Shown: positions 9,781-18,911 of the stretch, piece by piece
Position numbering within the stretch: position 1 is the stretch's first letter
How the letters are laid out: every line of letters begins with the position of its first letter
From: Desmodus rotundus
Taxonomy: Eukaryota; Chordata; Mammalia; Chiroptera; Phyllostomidae
Length of the DNA: 64,000 nucleotides
Direction of reading: 5' to 3'
Assembly (NCBI RefSeq): GCF_022682495.2
Contig: NC_071389.1
Location: forward strand, 7,741,199-7,805,198
Notes under the pieces: model-generated
The model's database searches: none
The model's input: only the letters and a program-made list of their open reading frames with translations
Told to the model about the DNA's origin: nothing
Translations under genes and position numbers: made by a program

Positions 9781-10094
9781 ATTTGTGTGTGTGAGAACTG
9801 TAATTTGAGGTAAAGGCCAGCCCTCAAACTGAGTTAGGCCCCCTAAACTCAGCTCAGCCTCCTCCTTCTCCCCACCCCTCTGAGATTCCAGTCAGCTGTG
9901 TGGGCAGACCTACCCGTGTGATGGTGCAGAGGGACAGGCCTGTCCTCCGTGAGCCTCCCTGCAACTTCACAGCCCAGACCCACCTCCACGTCCTCAGAAC
10001 AAAGCAGGAGATCGAGAGCACTGTCTGGAAAGGCCAGAGCATGGCATTCCAACCAACAGGCGTCATCTGGTTGCAATGATTTCAAAAGGTCGTT

Positions 10095-10680
10095 TCTTCT
10101 TTTGCATTGTTTTGTTAAAGGGAAATAGAGCTGGATACTAGTTAAAGGTGGTAAAGACAGGTTTTATTGCAACAGGGAGGAGAAGCTTCAATAAGACTGA
10201 GCTCAACTTTGCATACACACATGCACATGCATACACATGCAGCTGAGGATTTGCAGCCGGGTGCAGACTGGGGGGTCGGTGGATAGAAAATCACTAAGAG
10301 GAGACACGGAGGGTAAGGGGATTCTTGCTAAATTGGCTTAGCAGGATACTTGCTAAAGGCAGGAGAAGGACTTAGATATCAAAGGTAGTCGGTGGGGGAT
10401 TTTGATCGGATACTGAGGGTGATCAGATATCGAAGGTGGTGGGATTCTTGCTCAGTTGGCCTCGCAGGATGCTTGCCAAATCGGGCTGGGCAGGCCAAGG
10501 ACAGAGTTCGAGGATGAGTCCACGTGGAGAGGAGCCTAGGCTTGGTCAGCGGGAGGGTCTCTGCCAGTCTGTCGTTGTTGCTGTTTTCTGTGCACCCCCT
10601 CTGTGCTGCCGTTAGAGGTAAATGGAGCACAAGAGAAAATTCACGGGGAGGTGGCATGTTCGCACCATGCACAGCGGTGT
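10095..10680 (-). mobile_element. Solo LTR-like element (family A), antisense
   Basis: Read on the minus strand this copy contains 'gctaagccaatttagcaag', 'aatccccttaccct', 'gatatctgatca' and 'gagcaagaatccc', which parallel the plus-strand copy at about 1105-1570. Near its minus-strand 3' end lies an aataaa polyA signal (as tttatt at about 10163-10168). Two related copies in opposite orientation support a dispersed LTR family. A block resembling 'aggatgcttgcc...ggattcttgct' is repeated within the element. Edges are approximate and no target duplication was found. Confidence 0.5.
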
Positions 10681-10727
10681 ATTGAATTCTGTTTCTCTTT
10701 AACCGAAAGGTAAGAAGTCTAAGAATA

Positions 10728-10808
10728 GCTAGTATTTATTAAGTGCGTATTGTGTACAGGAGCTCTACACAGCCTAGGTCCGCTAATCTGCATGTGGACA
10801 GCTGCTAG
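10728..10808 (-). mobile_element. MIR fragment, antisense
   Basis: The segment 'tagctagtatttattaagtgcgtattgtgtacaggagctctacacagcc' matches the antisense 3' end of MIR. It stops where the mariner insertion begins. Confidence 0.55.
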
Positions 10809-11403
10809 TATGAGGGAGAGCCCCCCAAAATGGAATCTGTAAAAAATTGTGTATTTATTCTCACATGTTTAAACTTCAGCCACCTTCAAAGTACTCTGCA
10901 TTCGATGCAATGTACCTATCAAGGTGTTTCCACTGCTCAGAACAGTCTCCCAATGTGACCTGATAATTGGAACTTATGATAATTGGAACTTGTCAATTTG
11001 GATGAGTTTTAGTGCTTCTGCCATTTTTTGTTTCACCTCCTCTATAATGGTAAAACATTTCCCTTTGAGGACTTTTTTTCATCTGGGGAAACAAACAAAA
11101 AATGTTGCTTGGGGTAGGATCAGGTGAATAGGGAGGGTGAGTCATGTCGTTTTTGGTCAAAAACTGCTGAACACTCAGGATGGTGTGGGCTTGTAAATCA
11201 CCCACCATGAAATGGACAAGTAAGTGCATTGAAAGAATCTTTGAAAGAAAATTCACTGAACCAAACGCAGCCTCTCACAACAACGCCAGCTGGTACACTG
11301 ATGCAGATGGGTTCCTGGAACACTCACATAGGGGGGAAGTCAGTACTACAAGGGGCCTGCCTTCCAGAATATAATTCTGGTTTGTTTTGGGTCCCTCCTC
11401 GTA
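10809..11403 (-). mobile_element. Tc1/mariner-type DNA transposon, internally deleted
   Basis: The element itself is 10811-11401 (591 bp) and is flanked on both sides by TA, the target duplicated by this superfamily. The left end 'tgagggagagccccccaaaa' and the complement of the right end 'cgaggagggacccaaaac' form imperfect terminal inverted repeats. Inside, on the minus strand, the frame at 10993-11256 matches the C-terminal catalytic part of a mariner transposase. Intact mariners are about 1.3 kb, so more than half is missing. It cannot move by itself. Confidence 0.85.
10993..11256 (-). pseudogene. Mariner transposase remnant
   Basis: The translated frame contains VQQFLTKND followed by HPPYSPDPTPSN and then a FPQMKKS stretch. 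In mariner transposases this is the C-terminal part of the DD34D catalytic domain, usually reading HPPYSPDLAP(T/S/C)D. The last catalytic aspartate of the triad is asparagine here. The N-terminal DNA-binding half and the first catalytic aspartate are absent, and the surrounding frame is broken. The product, if made, would be about 87 residues and inactive. The start shown is simply the first ATG of the frame and has no biological meaning. Confidence 0.8.
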
Positions 11404-12123
11404 CAGCACAGAGGCTAATCACACACTCTGGGTGTGACAGTGGTCGCTTTATAGGCTGTTTAGCCCTGTGGTTTGGGTGTCAGATACCTGTACGCTCCCC
11501 CCTGGAGCAGAAGCACCTTGAATGCAGAATCCAAGTCTCCAGGTGTCCCTGATAACAACGCTGACCCGTGGCTTAGGCCCCATTTATGCCCCTCTCCAGG
11601 GCCAGCCAGATGCCAGGGCCTTTACCCTCAGTGCCGGAGAGAGGGTTTTACAAAAATGCCCGCAATAAGTTCTGCGCGTCCACACACTCGGCTTTGTGCA
11701 GAGCTGGTAAGCTTTCTGAGCCGCCTCTGTCAGCTGACCTCATCAGTATTTTGGAAGCGTGTCAAAAAAAAAAGTGATAATGACAACTATTAAAAAACAT
11801 TTCTTCCTCTGCGTTTGTGTGGCCTGGAGGTGGCTGCCGCCATACCCAGTCACACAGGCTGCCCTTCGGGAGGTTACAGTTGAGATCATCTCCTGTTATG
11901 CTAGCAAGCTCTTTGATGAGAAGAAGGAGAGGGTGCTGAGGGGGTGGAGCAGCAAAGAACACTCTCGAGGGGGAGGTAGTGCTAACGCTGGGTGCTCTGT
12001 GGAGTCACCTGCCCTGGCCCTCCTCCAATGGTCCGGGCAGCCGGGCCGAGTGGGAGAGCAGAGGCCTGTTCGGTCAGTTCCAACCATCTCTGCCAGAGAC
12101 ACAGAGCAGGTGTGGGTGGAAGA
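11404..12123. other. Unassigned non-coding sequence
   Basis: The stretch holds several overlapping open frames of 60-139 codons on both strands with no recognisable domain. An A10 run lies near 11764-11774. A purine-rich stretch lies near 11920-11970. I recognise no repeat with confidence, though 11404-11550 might be the continuation of older repeat DNA interrupted by the mariner. Confidence 0.4.
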
Positions 12124-12215
12124 CGTCAGGGGACACCTCCTCTCCGAGGAAGTGACATTTGAACAGACACCTGGATGAAGCAAGGGAGCCACTCATGTAT
12201 ATTCCGACGGGGAGC
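12124..12215 (-). mobile_element. L2 fragment, antisense
   Basis: The segment 'cacctcctctccgaggaagtgacatttgaacagacacctggatgaagcaagggagcca' is the antisense L2 block 'ctctgaggaggtgacatttgagcagagacctgaatgaagtgagggagc'. It is short but a good match. Confidence 0.7.
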
Positions 12216-12344
12216 CCAGACATCCCGGGAGTGGGACCAGCCAGCAAGATGCCCCGTGCCCCCTGCAGGCCGGCCAGCCTTCATTTTCCCGCTGCCTGTG
12301 CAATGCCCGTGAAGTTGGCGTGGCAGACAGAGCCTAAGGCGACC

Positions 12345-12832
12345 CTCACGGTCCCCACCTTCTGCAGTCCATGCACTTCGTACTGCCGTCCCCGGCTCTG
12401 GGCGGGGCCTGTGACTTGCTTCCAACCAACAGGACACAGCAAAGATGACGTGGCAACCGTGATGGGCTGTCACTCCTGTGGTTATATGACATCACATAAA
12501 AGTCTGTCTTGCTCTGCCATTGGCCTCAGAGAAGCAAGTGGCCATGTGGTGAGAGAGCCCATGGGTCAAGGAATGTGGTCCTATAACCACAGGAATGGGG
12601 TTTGCCAACCACCTGAGGGAGCCTGGGCGTGGACTCCTCCCTGGTGGGCTCTTCAGATGACAGCGTGGCCCAGGTGACACCTTGATTGTGGCCTGGTGAG
12701 ACCCTGGCGCAGAGAACCGTGCTAAGCTGTGCCTGGACCCCTGACCCACAGAAGCTGAGATGATAGATGGGCCTTGTTTTAAGTGGCTCTGTTGGTGGTA
12801 CTTTGTTACGCAGCAACTGGTAACTCCTGTGG
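12345..12832 (+). mobile_element. MLT1-like (ERVL-MaLR) LTR
   Basis: The segment has 'gcctgtgacttgcttccaaccaacagg', 'gtgatgggctgtcactcctgtggttat', 'gacaccttgattgtggcctggtgagaccctgg' and 'cccctgacccacagaagctgagatgat'. It ends 'ttgttttaagtggctc...tggtactttgttacgcagcaactgg'. This is the 3' half layout of the same LTR class as at 6.1-6.6 and 45.7-46.3 kb. The polyA signal aataaa is not intact here. The 5' edge is approximate. Confidence 0.65.
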
Positions 12833-13050
12833 TTGGTACCCCAGGCCTGAACATTTTCTTCTGCTCAGCAGTGAGGGAACCTGTCTGAGGGCACCAAGGG
12901 AGCATTACAGCTTTTCTGGGCTCTGGGCACGTTCGCCATCATGGACTTCATCCTGCATAAAAGAGAAAAGACAATAAATTATATTTTATATCTGCCTTGC
13001 TATAAAGATGAATATAATCCAGGCTAATTTCATTATTCTATGAGCATTAT

Positions 13051-13271
13051 TTATTTTTCTTCTTTTTTTTAAGGATTTATTTTATTTATTTTTAGAGGGG
13101 AAGGGAGGGAGAGAAACATCAATGTGTGGTTGCTTCTTGTGTGCCCCCTGCTGGGGACCTGGCCTGCAACCCAGGCATGTGCCCTGATTGGGAATCAAAT
13201 TGGCGACCCTTTGGTTCGCAAACTGGTGCTCAATCCACTGAGCCACACCTGCCAGGGCTTACTTTTCTTCT
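13051..13271 (-). mobile_element. Bat tRNA-derived SINE (VES-type), antisense, with target-site duplication
   Basis: The SINE spans about 13064-13258. Read on the minus strand it begins 'ccctggcaggtgtggctcag', with box A 'tggctcagtggattgag', then box B in 'aatttgattcccaatcagg'. The body follows with 'gcctgggttgcaggccagg' and 'caaccacacattgatgtttctctccc', and it ends in an A-rich tail. Flanks 'ttatttttcttct' (13051-13063) and 'ttacttttcttct' (13259-13271) match at 12 of 13 bases. Such SINEs are transcribed by RNA polymerase III from the internal boxes and moved by L1 machinery. This family is restricted to bats, so it is the main clue to the organism. Confidence 0.9.
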
Positions 13272-13494
13272 GATAAAAACATGTAAATATCTTTATGGGC
13301 CCCTAAAAAAGTATCTTGGGTCCTTAGCGTGCATCTATGGTGATGAGATGGGTGCCTCCCCCTGGCCACCGCCTCCCCACACTGTGGGCCACTTTGGAAT
13401 TTTCAGGACATTGAGCACATACAGGAAGACGAGAGGACAACGGGATGGAGGAGGTAGGAGATGGGCAGGGAGGAAGGAATGGAGAACGTTCTAC

Positions 13495-13645
13495 CGCCAT
13501 AAATATTTACAGAAGCTCTGCTGTAGGGTCAGTGCTGGAGCTACTGAGGCCACAAGGATGAGGGTGGCTCGTTCTTTGCCTTCTGGAACATTCTATCATA
13601 CTAGTGGAAATGAGACAAGTATACAAATGATGATAAAGTAAGGGA
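13495..13645 (-). mobile_element. L2 LINE 3' end, antisense
   Basis: The segment 'aaatatttacagaagctctgctgtagggtcagtgctggagctactgaggccacaag' and then 'ttctggaacattctatcatactagtgg' matches antisense L2 3' end sequence. Confidence 0.6.
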
Positions 13646-13704
13646 GAAGATGATAAGGGCCAAAGAGAGAAAAGAGAATGAACCTTTCGGGGAAGGAGAA
13701 GATT

Positions 13705-13870
13705 CCATTCCAGGAATCATTCATTCATTTGCTTGTTCGTTGGCTCATTTATTTTGCAAACATGTATTGAGTTATAGGTCATGTGTGAGAAATATAAATG
13801 TTTATAAGAAGTGGTCTCTGCCCTAGAAAAACTCAGGAGCTAGTGAAGGAGACAAATTATTTTACTACAG
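13705..13870 (-). mobile_element. L2 LINE 3' end, antisense (second copy)
   Basis: The segment 'tcattcattcatttgcttg...aacatgtattgagttataggtcatgtg', followed by 'ctctgccctagaaaaactcaggagctagtg', is a second antisense L2 end. Two antisense L2 ends in tandem mean two insertions or a local duplication. Confidence 0.65.
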
Positions 13871-13942
13871 TGTAGCGAGCTATCGATATAATAAAAGCAT
13901 GTTCAAGAAGGCTGCTGGGTGTGCAACCTCCTGGTTCTAGCA

Positions 13943-14087
13943 CAGGGTTTTTCAGCCTCGGCAATATCGGCGTTTGGGCCAGATAACTCTTTGCTGCAGG
14001 GCCATCCTGTACATTGTAGGATGTTTAGCAGAGCCCCTGGCCTCTATTCACCAGGTGCCTTTTGTCTTTACTGGGTGAGAGCCACTG
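13943..14087. mobile_element. MER5A-like non-autonomous hAT element, internally shortened
   Basis: The left end 'cagggtttttcagcctcggc' and the right end 'gagagccactg' match the two ends of MER5A. Between them 'gggccagataactctttgctgcagggccatcctgtacattgtaggatgtttagcag' is diagnostic. At 145 bases it is shorter than the family length of about 190, with loss toward the right side. It has no coding capacity; such elements depended on a Charlie-type hAT transposase. Confidence 0.8.
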
Positions 14088-14094
14088 TTTCAAA

Positions 14095-14283
14095 ACTGAC
14101 TGTAACTAGGATGAGTTACTTAATTTGTAGGTGCCTCTGCTTTCTTATCTCTAACATGGGGACAAACTAGGACCCATTTCACAGGGTCATAGCAAGGGTT
14201 CAATGAGATGATCGTGTGAAATGCTTAGAACATCGACTGGCACATAGCGAGTCCTCAGTACATGTCAGTGGTGGTCCGTGTCA
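14095..14283 (+). mobile_element. MIR SINE, sense
   Basis: The order 'aactaggatgagttacttaatttgtaggtgcctctg', 'tcttatctctaacatggggac', 'tcacagggtcatagcaagggttcaatgagatgat' and 'aaatgcttagaacatcgactggcacatagcgag' follows MIR. Confidence 0.85.
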
Positions 14284-14284
14284 T

Positions 14285-15080
14285 TGTTGCAGGGACAGGC
14301 GCCGGCACATGGTTTGGAAGGGACCGCAGCCTGCCTCTCGCAAAGATGTGGGTGTTCAGGGCACGTGTCGAGGGCCCTGGGACCTCAGGCACATGCACAG
14401 ACCGGGTGAGTCGGTGAAGGTTCCGGAGAGCCCCGACTGCCAAAGGGAGAGACCGTGCTCTGAGGCAGCAGGTGACAGCGATCTTGAAAGCTTCTGAGGT
14501 GTGTTCAGTGGCGAGCGGGGGTTTCTCAGGCATCCATGCAGGGAGGTCCTCTGCCTCCACTGACTCCCCTCAGCTAAACTGTCAGCTAAACTCCCTGTAA
14601 ACCTAATCCATTCAGGGCTACCCAAACCCCAAACCACGCTGAGGCTCCCCAGCAGGTAGACCTGGAGACCCGTCGGCCAGGAGTGGGAAGGTCAGAACAC
14701 AGCGAGCCCAGGGCTTCTTCCTGGACAGAAGGAGAGGAATGTTTTTGTTTACAACAGGAAATCAGCCTCCAGGTGGGCCCCGGACTGGACTCAGCGAACG
14801 AATGTCAGCTCCTAACTTCCTGGGGAAAAGGGCTCCTGAGTCTACTGTCTTTCCCCAGAGCTTCAGTCACCCCTCCACTGCTCAGTCTTTCGGTCCTGCT
14901 CAAGCTGGCCTGCTTCCTACCGCTTCCTTCGCCACCCTGATCCCAATTATACTTTGTACACTTTGCTTAGTGACGCATAATCCACCTTCTTGACCTCTAG
15001 TTCTGGTTTTTACCAAAGCCTTCTCCACTGGAAAAGCAACTCACCTTTGCAGAGCCCCCAAAATGTGCCAGGTGTTTGCA
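14285..15080. other. Unassigned non-coding sequence
   Basis: Moderately GC-rich with scattered CpG (for example 14300-14480). Open frames on both strands are up to about 100 codons with no recognisable domain. No repeat was recognised. Confidence 0.4.
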
Positions 15081-15084
15081 CACC

Positions 15085-15185
15085 TGTGGTAGGCTGAATA
15101 ATGCCTCCCCTACCCTGTCAAGATGTCTTTGGCCTAATTTCTGCAACCTGTGAATGTGTCACCTTACGTTCATTGGGGATTGGGG
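15085..15185 (+). mobile_element. 5' fragment of an MLT1-like LTR
   Basis: The segment 'tgtggtaggctgaataatgcctcccctaccctgtcaagatgtctttggcctaatttctgcaacctgtgaatgtgtcaccttacg' matches the start of this LTR class ('ggctgaataatgccccccaaagatgtccatgtcctaatccc...aacctgtgaatatgttaccttac'). The rest of the LTR is missing. Confidence 0.65.
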
Positions 15186-15339
15186 AGGATGGAGAGAGGA
15201 CTCCATCCATTGGTTGGTCTTTAGCAGGCAAGTGACAAAGGAAAACTAATATTCTTTCGAATTTGATTCTGTGCTCCTAGGTTGGAGTAAATGAAGTCCA
15301 GCTCTCTCCTGCGTACCATGAAGGCTGCATGATTAATGT

Positions 15340-17490
15340 ATCTGTTAGGGCTGTTTGGAAGCAAGTGATGGGAACCAATTCTGGCTAACTTAATAGAATG
15401 GAATTTATTGGAAGTGTATGTGAGTAGCTCACGGGGGGAAGGGGGAGATGAACAGGCTTTGGGTAGAGCAGAAACTGTGGAACTGGAGAGGAGCCAGGAA
15501 GCAGGAGCAGGTGGACACTCAGCTGCGTCTATCCAGGGTGCTGCTGCCAGGTAGAGCATCCCCGGCCCTCTCCTGCCCTGGCTTTCACACGGCCAGATGC
15601 GAGCTCTTAGTGGCTCCCCTCCAGGCCAGGTGGACAGTGAGACCAGGGCTATTCACCATGGAGAAGGCAATCCATTTCCAATGGGAAATCCAAGTTCCGT
15701 CACCAAAGAGGCACCACCGACTGATGCCCACCACACTTAACTGGCCAGGACAATTCGCCAGGCCTACAGCCAATCCATCCCTCTGCCATTGTCTCTCCTT
15801 AGACCTGGGCAAGAGGGTCCCCTGCCTAGGATCCCTGCTGCTCAGAACCACCAGTATAAAGACTTTCTTTGGTTGGTTTGTTGGTTGGTTTTGTAAGAAA
15901 GCATGTTCAAGAGCCGAGAGAGCTGGACAGAGCTCCCAGGCCACAGGTTATGGCAGTGGGGGTGGTAAGGAGACAAAAGGAGGCCCAGCCTGGGAAACCA
16001 GAGAAAACGCTGGGGCTTTGCACCAGGTTGCCTGCTTCAGATCACCTAGACCAGCTTCCTCAGATGACCACACGTGTCCTTCCCCTCTGCTTGGACTGTG
16101 TCATTTGGGAAGTCTGCAGGCAGCAGAGGGGACCCTGTGTACATGGCTCCCTGAGCAGCTTGCCCAGGTCAGTCCCTGGCCTGGCTCTGGGTGGGTCCAG
16201 TCACCCCAGGAGCCCTGGCTCCTGGCCCTGCTTTTGTCTTGCCGCATGCTGGTCAGTCCTTACCCCACTCAGGCTCACAGTGGCCAGTGAGGGTCGGCGT
16301 GGCTCCTTTAGCTTCCAGGTCAGGAAGGTGGGTGTTGGGGAACAGGCCCTGGGCTGTGGGTGGATCTGGACCGTGCCTCTCCAGTGCTCAGGCACGACGT
16401 GCACCAGGCTCCACCTGCGTCCTTGTCCTGGGCTCTGCCCGTGTTAGGGGAGACCTCCTCTGACAGCACCGCACTCTGGGTGGAATTTTATGCGACGCTG
16501 TGAAGAGTGTTGCAAAAATTCTCAGCAGGGGCAGCCTTTCGGCCTCATTCTCTGTCCTGATAGCTCATGAAGACACACGGATGGCGAAGGGACGGGGGAC
16601 TCAGAGGAAACGAGCTGGGGTAAGCGTTTACTGGCGTGGATTTGACAGGCCCTGAAACCTCAGGACAGGAGGCATGTGGCTTTCGTGCTCACACGCACAC
16701 AGGCACGCATGAGGAGAACGGGAAGAGCAAACGGCATTCTAGGGGGAAAGAGGCTAATGCATTTTGAAACAGGCGCTGCCAAAAAGATCGCTCGCCTTCG
16801 AAAGCGAAAAGCACGGTTTGCGTTTTTTGTTTTTCTTTTCCTGGCTTTCTGAGCTCACAGAAGCCACTGTCATTCTAAGCCCCGGGGCCAAACCAGAAAT
16901 GCACCGAGAAAGGGAGCCCCAGAGGGAAACCACTCCCTGAGCACACGAAGGGCGGCGCCTGATCTCCCAGTCACTTCAGCAGGTCCCAGCCCGGGACCTA
17001 GCCCACACTGCCCCCACCCAGCTCCTCTGAGCATCAGTGCCTCAGAGCCTGGGGCCTTGGCGTTTCCTGAGGGTCTGCGGCCCTGCTGCAAGCATGCTAG
17101 CGTTTTTTTCAAAGTAGGGCAGGAAAAGGACCTCTTCCTCTCCTTCTTGCTTCCCAGAGGTAGAGGTCATTTGCCCCACGCTGATGCGATTTGCTTTACT
17201 TTTCTAGGCAGGGGAATGAGCTGTTTATTTTATGGTTAGAACGGGTTTTGGGCCTGTAACCATCAGAAGAAAACTCTTTCTTGCACAAGGGCTCTGAGCT
17301 GTGCTCCCATTGCCTTCTGGTCTCATCCCCCCACTTGCTTCTGAGGCTGGAGGTCAATGCAACTGCCAGGCTCTTTGGGCGCCTTGCACTTGTCAGCAGG
17401 TGGAAGCTTCCTGTCCCCGCCCCTACCACATCCCTAGCAGTGGTCATGTTACAGGAAGATTCTTCCACATGGACAAAAATGGATCAGCAA
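15340..17490. other. GC-rich non-coding stretch with long spurious open frames
   Basis: About 2 kb with frames up to 280 codons (15448-16290, plus). The proteins show no domain, and overlapping frames of similar length exist on both strands, so GC-rich composition explains them. 15345-15420 ('ggaagcaagtgatgggaaccaattctggctaacttaatag') looks repeat-derived but is not assigned. A 'ttggttggtttgttggttggtt' simple repeat lies near 15870-15893. 16760-16860 is AT-rich and repeat-free. Confidence 0.45.
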
Positions 17491-17907
17491 ACATTCCCTG
17501 GCCAGTGTGGCTCGGTTGGTTGGAGCTTTGTTCCATAAACCAAAAGGTTGCCCAGCCAGGGCATGCACCTCAGTTGCCGGTTCGATCCCCGGTCGGGATA
17601 CATACAGGAGGCAACCGATCAATGTTTCTACCTCACATCATGTTTCTTTCTCTCTCCTCCTCTCCCCCTCTCCCTTTCTATCTCTCTCTCCCCTCCTCCC
17701 CCCTCCCCTTTTCCCCCCTCCCTTTCTCCCCCCTCCCCTTTTCCCCCCTCCCTTTCTCCCCCTTCCCCTCCCCTTTTTCCCCCTTTCCCTCTCCTCTCTC
17801 CCCCTCTCCCCCCTCCCCTTTTTCCCCCTCTCCCCCTCCCCCTTCCTCTCTCTCTAATACCAATAAACAAATCCTTGGGTGAGGATTTTAAAAAGGTATG
17901 AGCAATC
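17475..17907 (+). mobile_element. Bat VES SINE with a greatly expanded polypyrimidine region
   Basis: The SINE spans about 17496-17889. It starts 'ccctggccagtgtggctcgg', with box A 'gtggctcggttggttgg', then 'ccataaaccaaaaggttg', box B 'ggttcgatccccggtcggg' and 'aggcaaccgatcaatgtttct'. A pyrimidine tract of about 215 bases follows, then the standard end 'ataccaataaacaaatccttgggtgagg' and a short A tail. The usual pyrimidine stretch in this family is a few tens of bases, so it has expanded here. The flanks 17475-17492 and 17890-17907 agree at 14 of 18 bases and are probably the aged target duplication. Confidence 0.9.
17641..17857. repeat. Expanded C/T-only tract inside the VES SINE
   Basis: Near-pure pyrimidine on the top strand with a repeating higher-order unit of about 30 bases (a 'cccctccccttttccc' block followed by 'ccctccctttctccc'), repeated about two and a half times and then degenerating. 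It produces Pro/Ser/Phe/Leu-rich frames on the plus strand and Gly/Arg/Glu-rich frames on the minus strand, all artefacts. Homopurine-homopyrimidine DNA of this length can form triplex (H-DNA) in principle. Confidence 0.9.
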
Positions 17908-18024
17908 ACACACAGAAGCAGTAGAGAACCTGCATGTCTATAAGCTCACCCAAGTCCTGGCTTTCTGCCTGATGTGTTCCAACAGGAACCTGCATCAGTG
18001 GGAAAAAACCACAATTTGACTCAG

Positions 18025-18345
18025 CTTAAATGTCACTTGCTCTGAAATGCCTTGCTTGGCGACCCCATCTCAAGCAGTTCCCTGTCCCTCCAGCCCGTTA
18101 CTGGTGCCGAGCCCATCACCCACTTTTATTTCCTCCATGCCGCTAGTCACTCGCTGGTATTATTCATTGGCTCACTGTTTTTTACTGCCCTCACCTGCCG
18201 CCCCCAAAAGGATGTATACGACATGAGCGCAGGGATCTGTCTGTCTTGTTTGCGGGCGGAGATCCGGGGTCCAGGGCCCAGCACGGTGCCTTGGCCCCCA
18301 GTGGGCACTGAGTGCACGGTGGTTGGCTGAGTAAAAGAGCTTCAC
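18025..18345 (+). mobile_element. L2 LINE 3' end, sense
   Basis: The order 'aaatgtcacttgctctgaaatgccttgcttggcgaccccatct', 'cacttttatttcctccatgccgctagtcac', 'gcgcagggatctgtctgtcttgtttgc' and 'cccagcacggtgccttggcccccagtgggcactgagt' follows the L2 3' end closely. Confidence 0.85.
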
Positions 18346-18419
18346 GTTCTTTCTGTTTGCTGGTTTTACTGTCTGGGTGTGATGTGGAGTATGGCACTTT
18401 CCCCCACCCTTCGAGGAAA

Positions 18420-18699
18420 GAGATGAGAGCTATTTTTTTATCTTCACCTGAGGACATTTTTTCATTGCTTTTGCAGGGAGAGGAAGGTGGTATTGGTGGG
18501 GGTGGAGGGGAGAGAGAGAAACAGTGATGCAAGAGAGGAACATCGATTGGTTGCCCCCAGAACGCGCCCCAGCCGGGGATTGAACCCACAACCTAGGTAT
18601 GTGCCCTGCCCAGGAATTGACCCTGCAACCTTCGGGTGTATTAGGGGATGGCACTCCAACCAACTGAGCCACACTGGCCAGGGAGATGAGAGCTATTTT
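18420..18699 (-). mobile_element. Bat VES SINE, antisense, with perfect 17-bp target-site duplication
   Basis: The SINE occupies 18437-18682. On the minus strand it begins 'ccctggccagtgtggctcag', carries box A 'tggctcagttggttggag' and box B 'gggttcaatccccggc', and includes 'gcaaccaatcgatgttcctctc'. Its tail lies at the left ('cctcaggtgaag', then A-rich). The 17-bp repeat 'gagatgagagctatttt' at 18420-18436 and again at 18683-18699 is identical, so the insertion is comparatively recent. Confidence 0.95.
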
Positions 18700-18814
18700 A
18701 ACTGCACCCGTAGGGAGACTAAAGCTTGAAAGTTGTCCCATGGCATTTCCTACCACTGGAGAACAGAACTGTGGGTTTCCTACCAGCCCCTCCCCAAAAC
18801 TGGGGCTTATTTTT

Positions 18815-18910
18815 CTTTGTATTTCCAGTGCCTGACACACTACCCGGCCTCTGTATGCCTGACACAGCACCTGATGCCTACTGGGGGCTCAGTAATCATT
18901 CGTTACCTAG
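18815..18910 (+). mobile_element. L2 LINE 3' tail, sense
   Basis: The segment 'cagtgcctgacacactacccggcc...gacacagcacctgatgcctactgggggctcagtaatcattcg' matches the terminal L2 phrase 'cagtgcctggcacatagtaggcgctcaataaat', present in two partial versions. Confidence 0.6.
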
Positions 18911-18911
18911 T

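Noticed and set aside
12159..12677. 172-codon frame on the plus strand
   Set aside because: It overlaps an L2 fragment and an MLT1-like LTR; no retroviral or other domain.
15448..16290. 280-codon open frame on the plus strand, the longest in the window
   Set aside because: No domain or familiar sequence. Overlapping frames of 119-192 codons lie on both strands in the same GC-rich DNA, and its upstream part resembles repeat-derived DNA. GC-rich composition explains its length.
17496..17610. tRNA-like sequence with good A and B boxes
   Set aside because: It is the tRNA-derived head of a VES SINE, shown by the SINE body and tail that follow.
17641..17857. CRISPR-like or satellite array
   Set aside because: There are no spaced identical repeats with unique spacers; it is a low-complexity pyrimidine expansion within a SINE.
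17301..17909. Pro/Ser/Phe/Leu-rich frames (plus) and Gly/Arg/Glu-rich frames (minus), up to 193 codons
   Set aside because: They come from the expanded polypyrimidine tract of a VES SINE; all frames stay open because the tract lacks stop codons.
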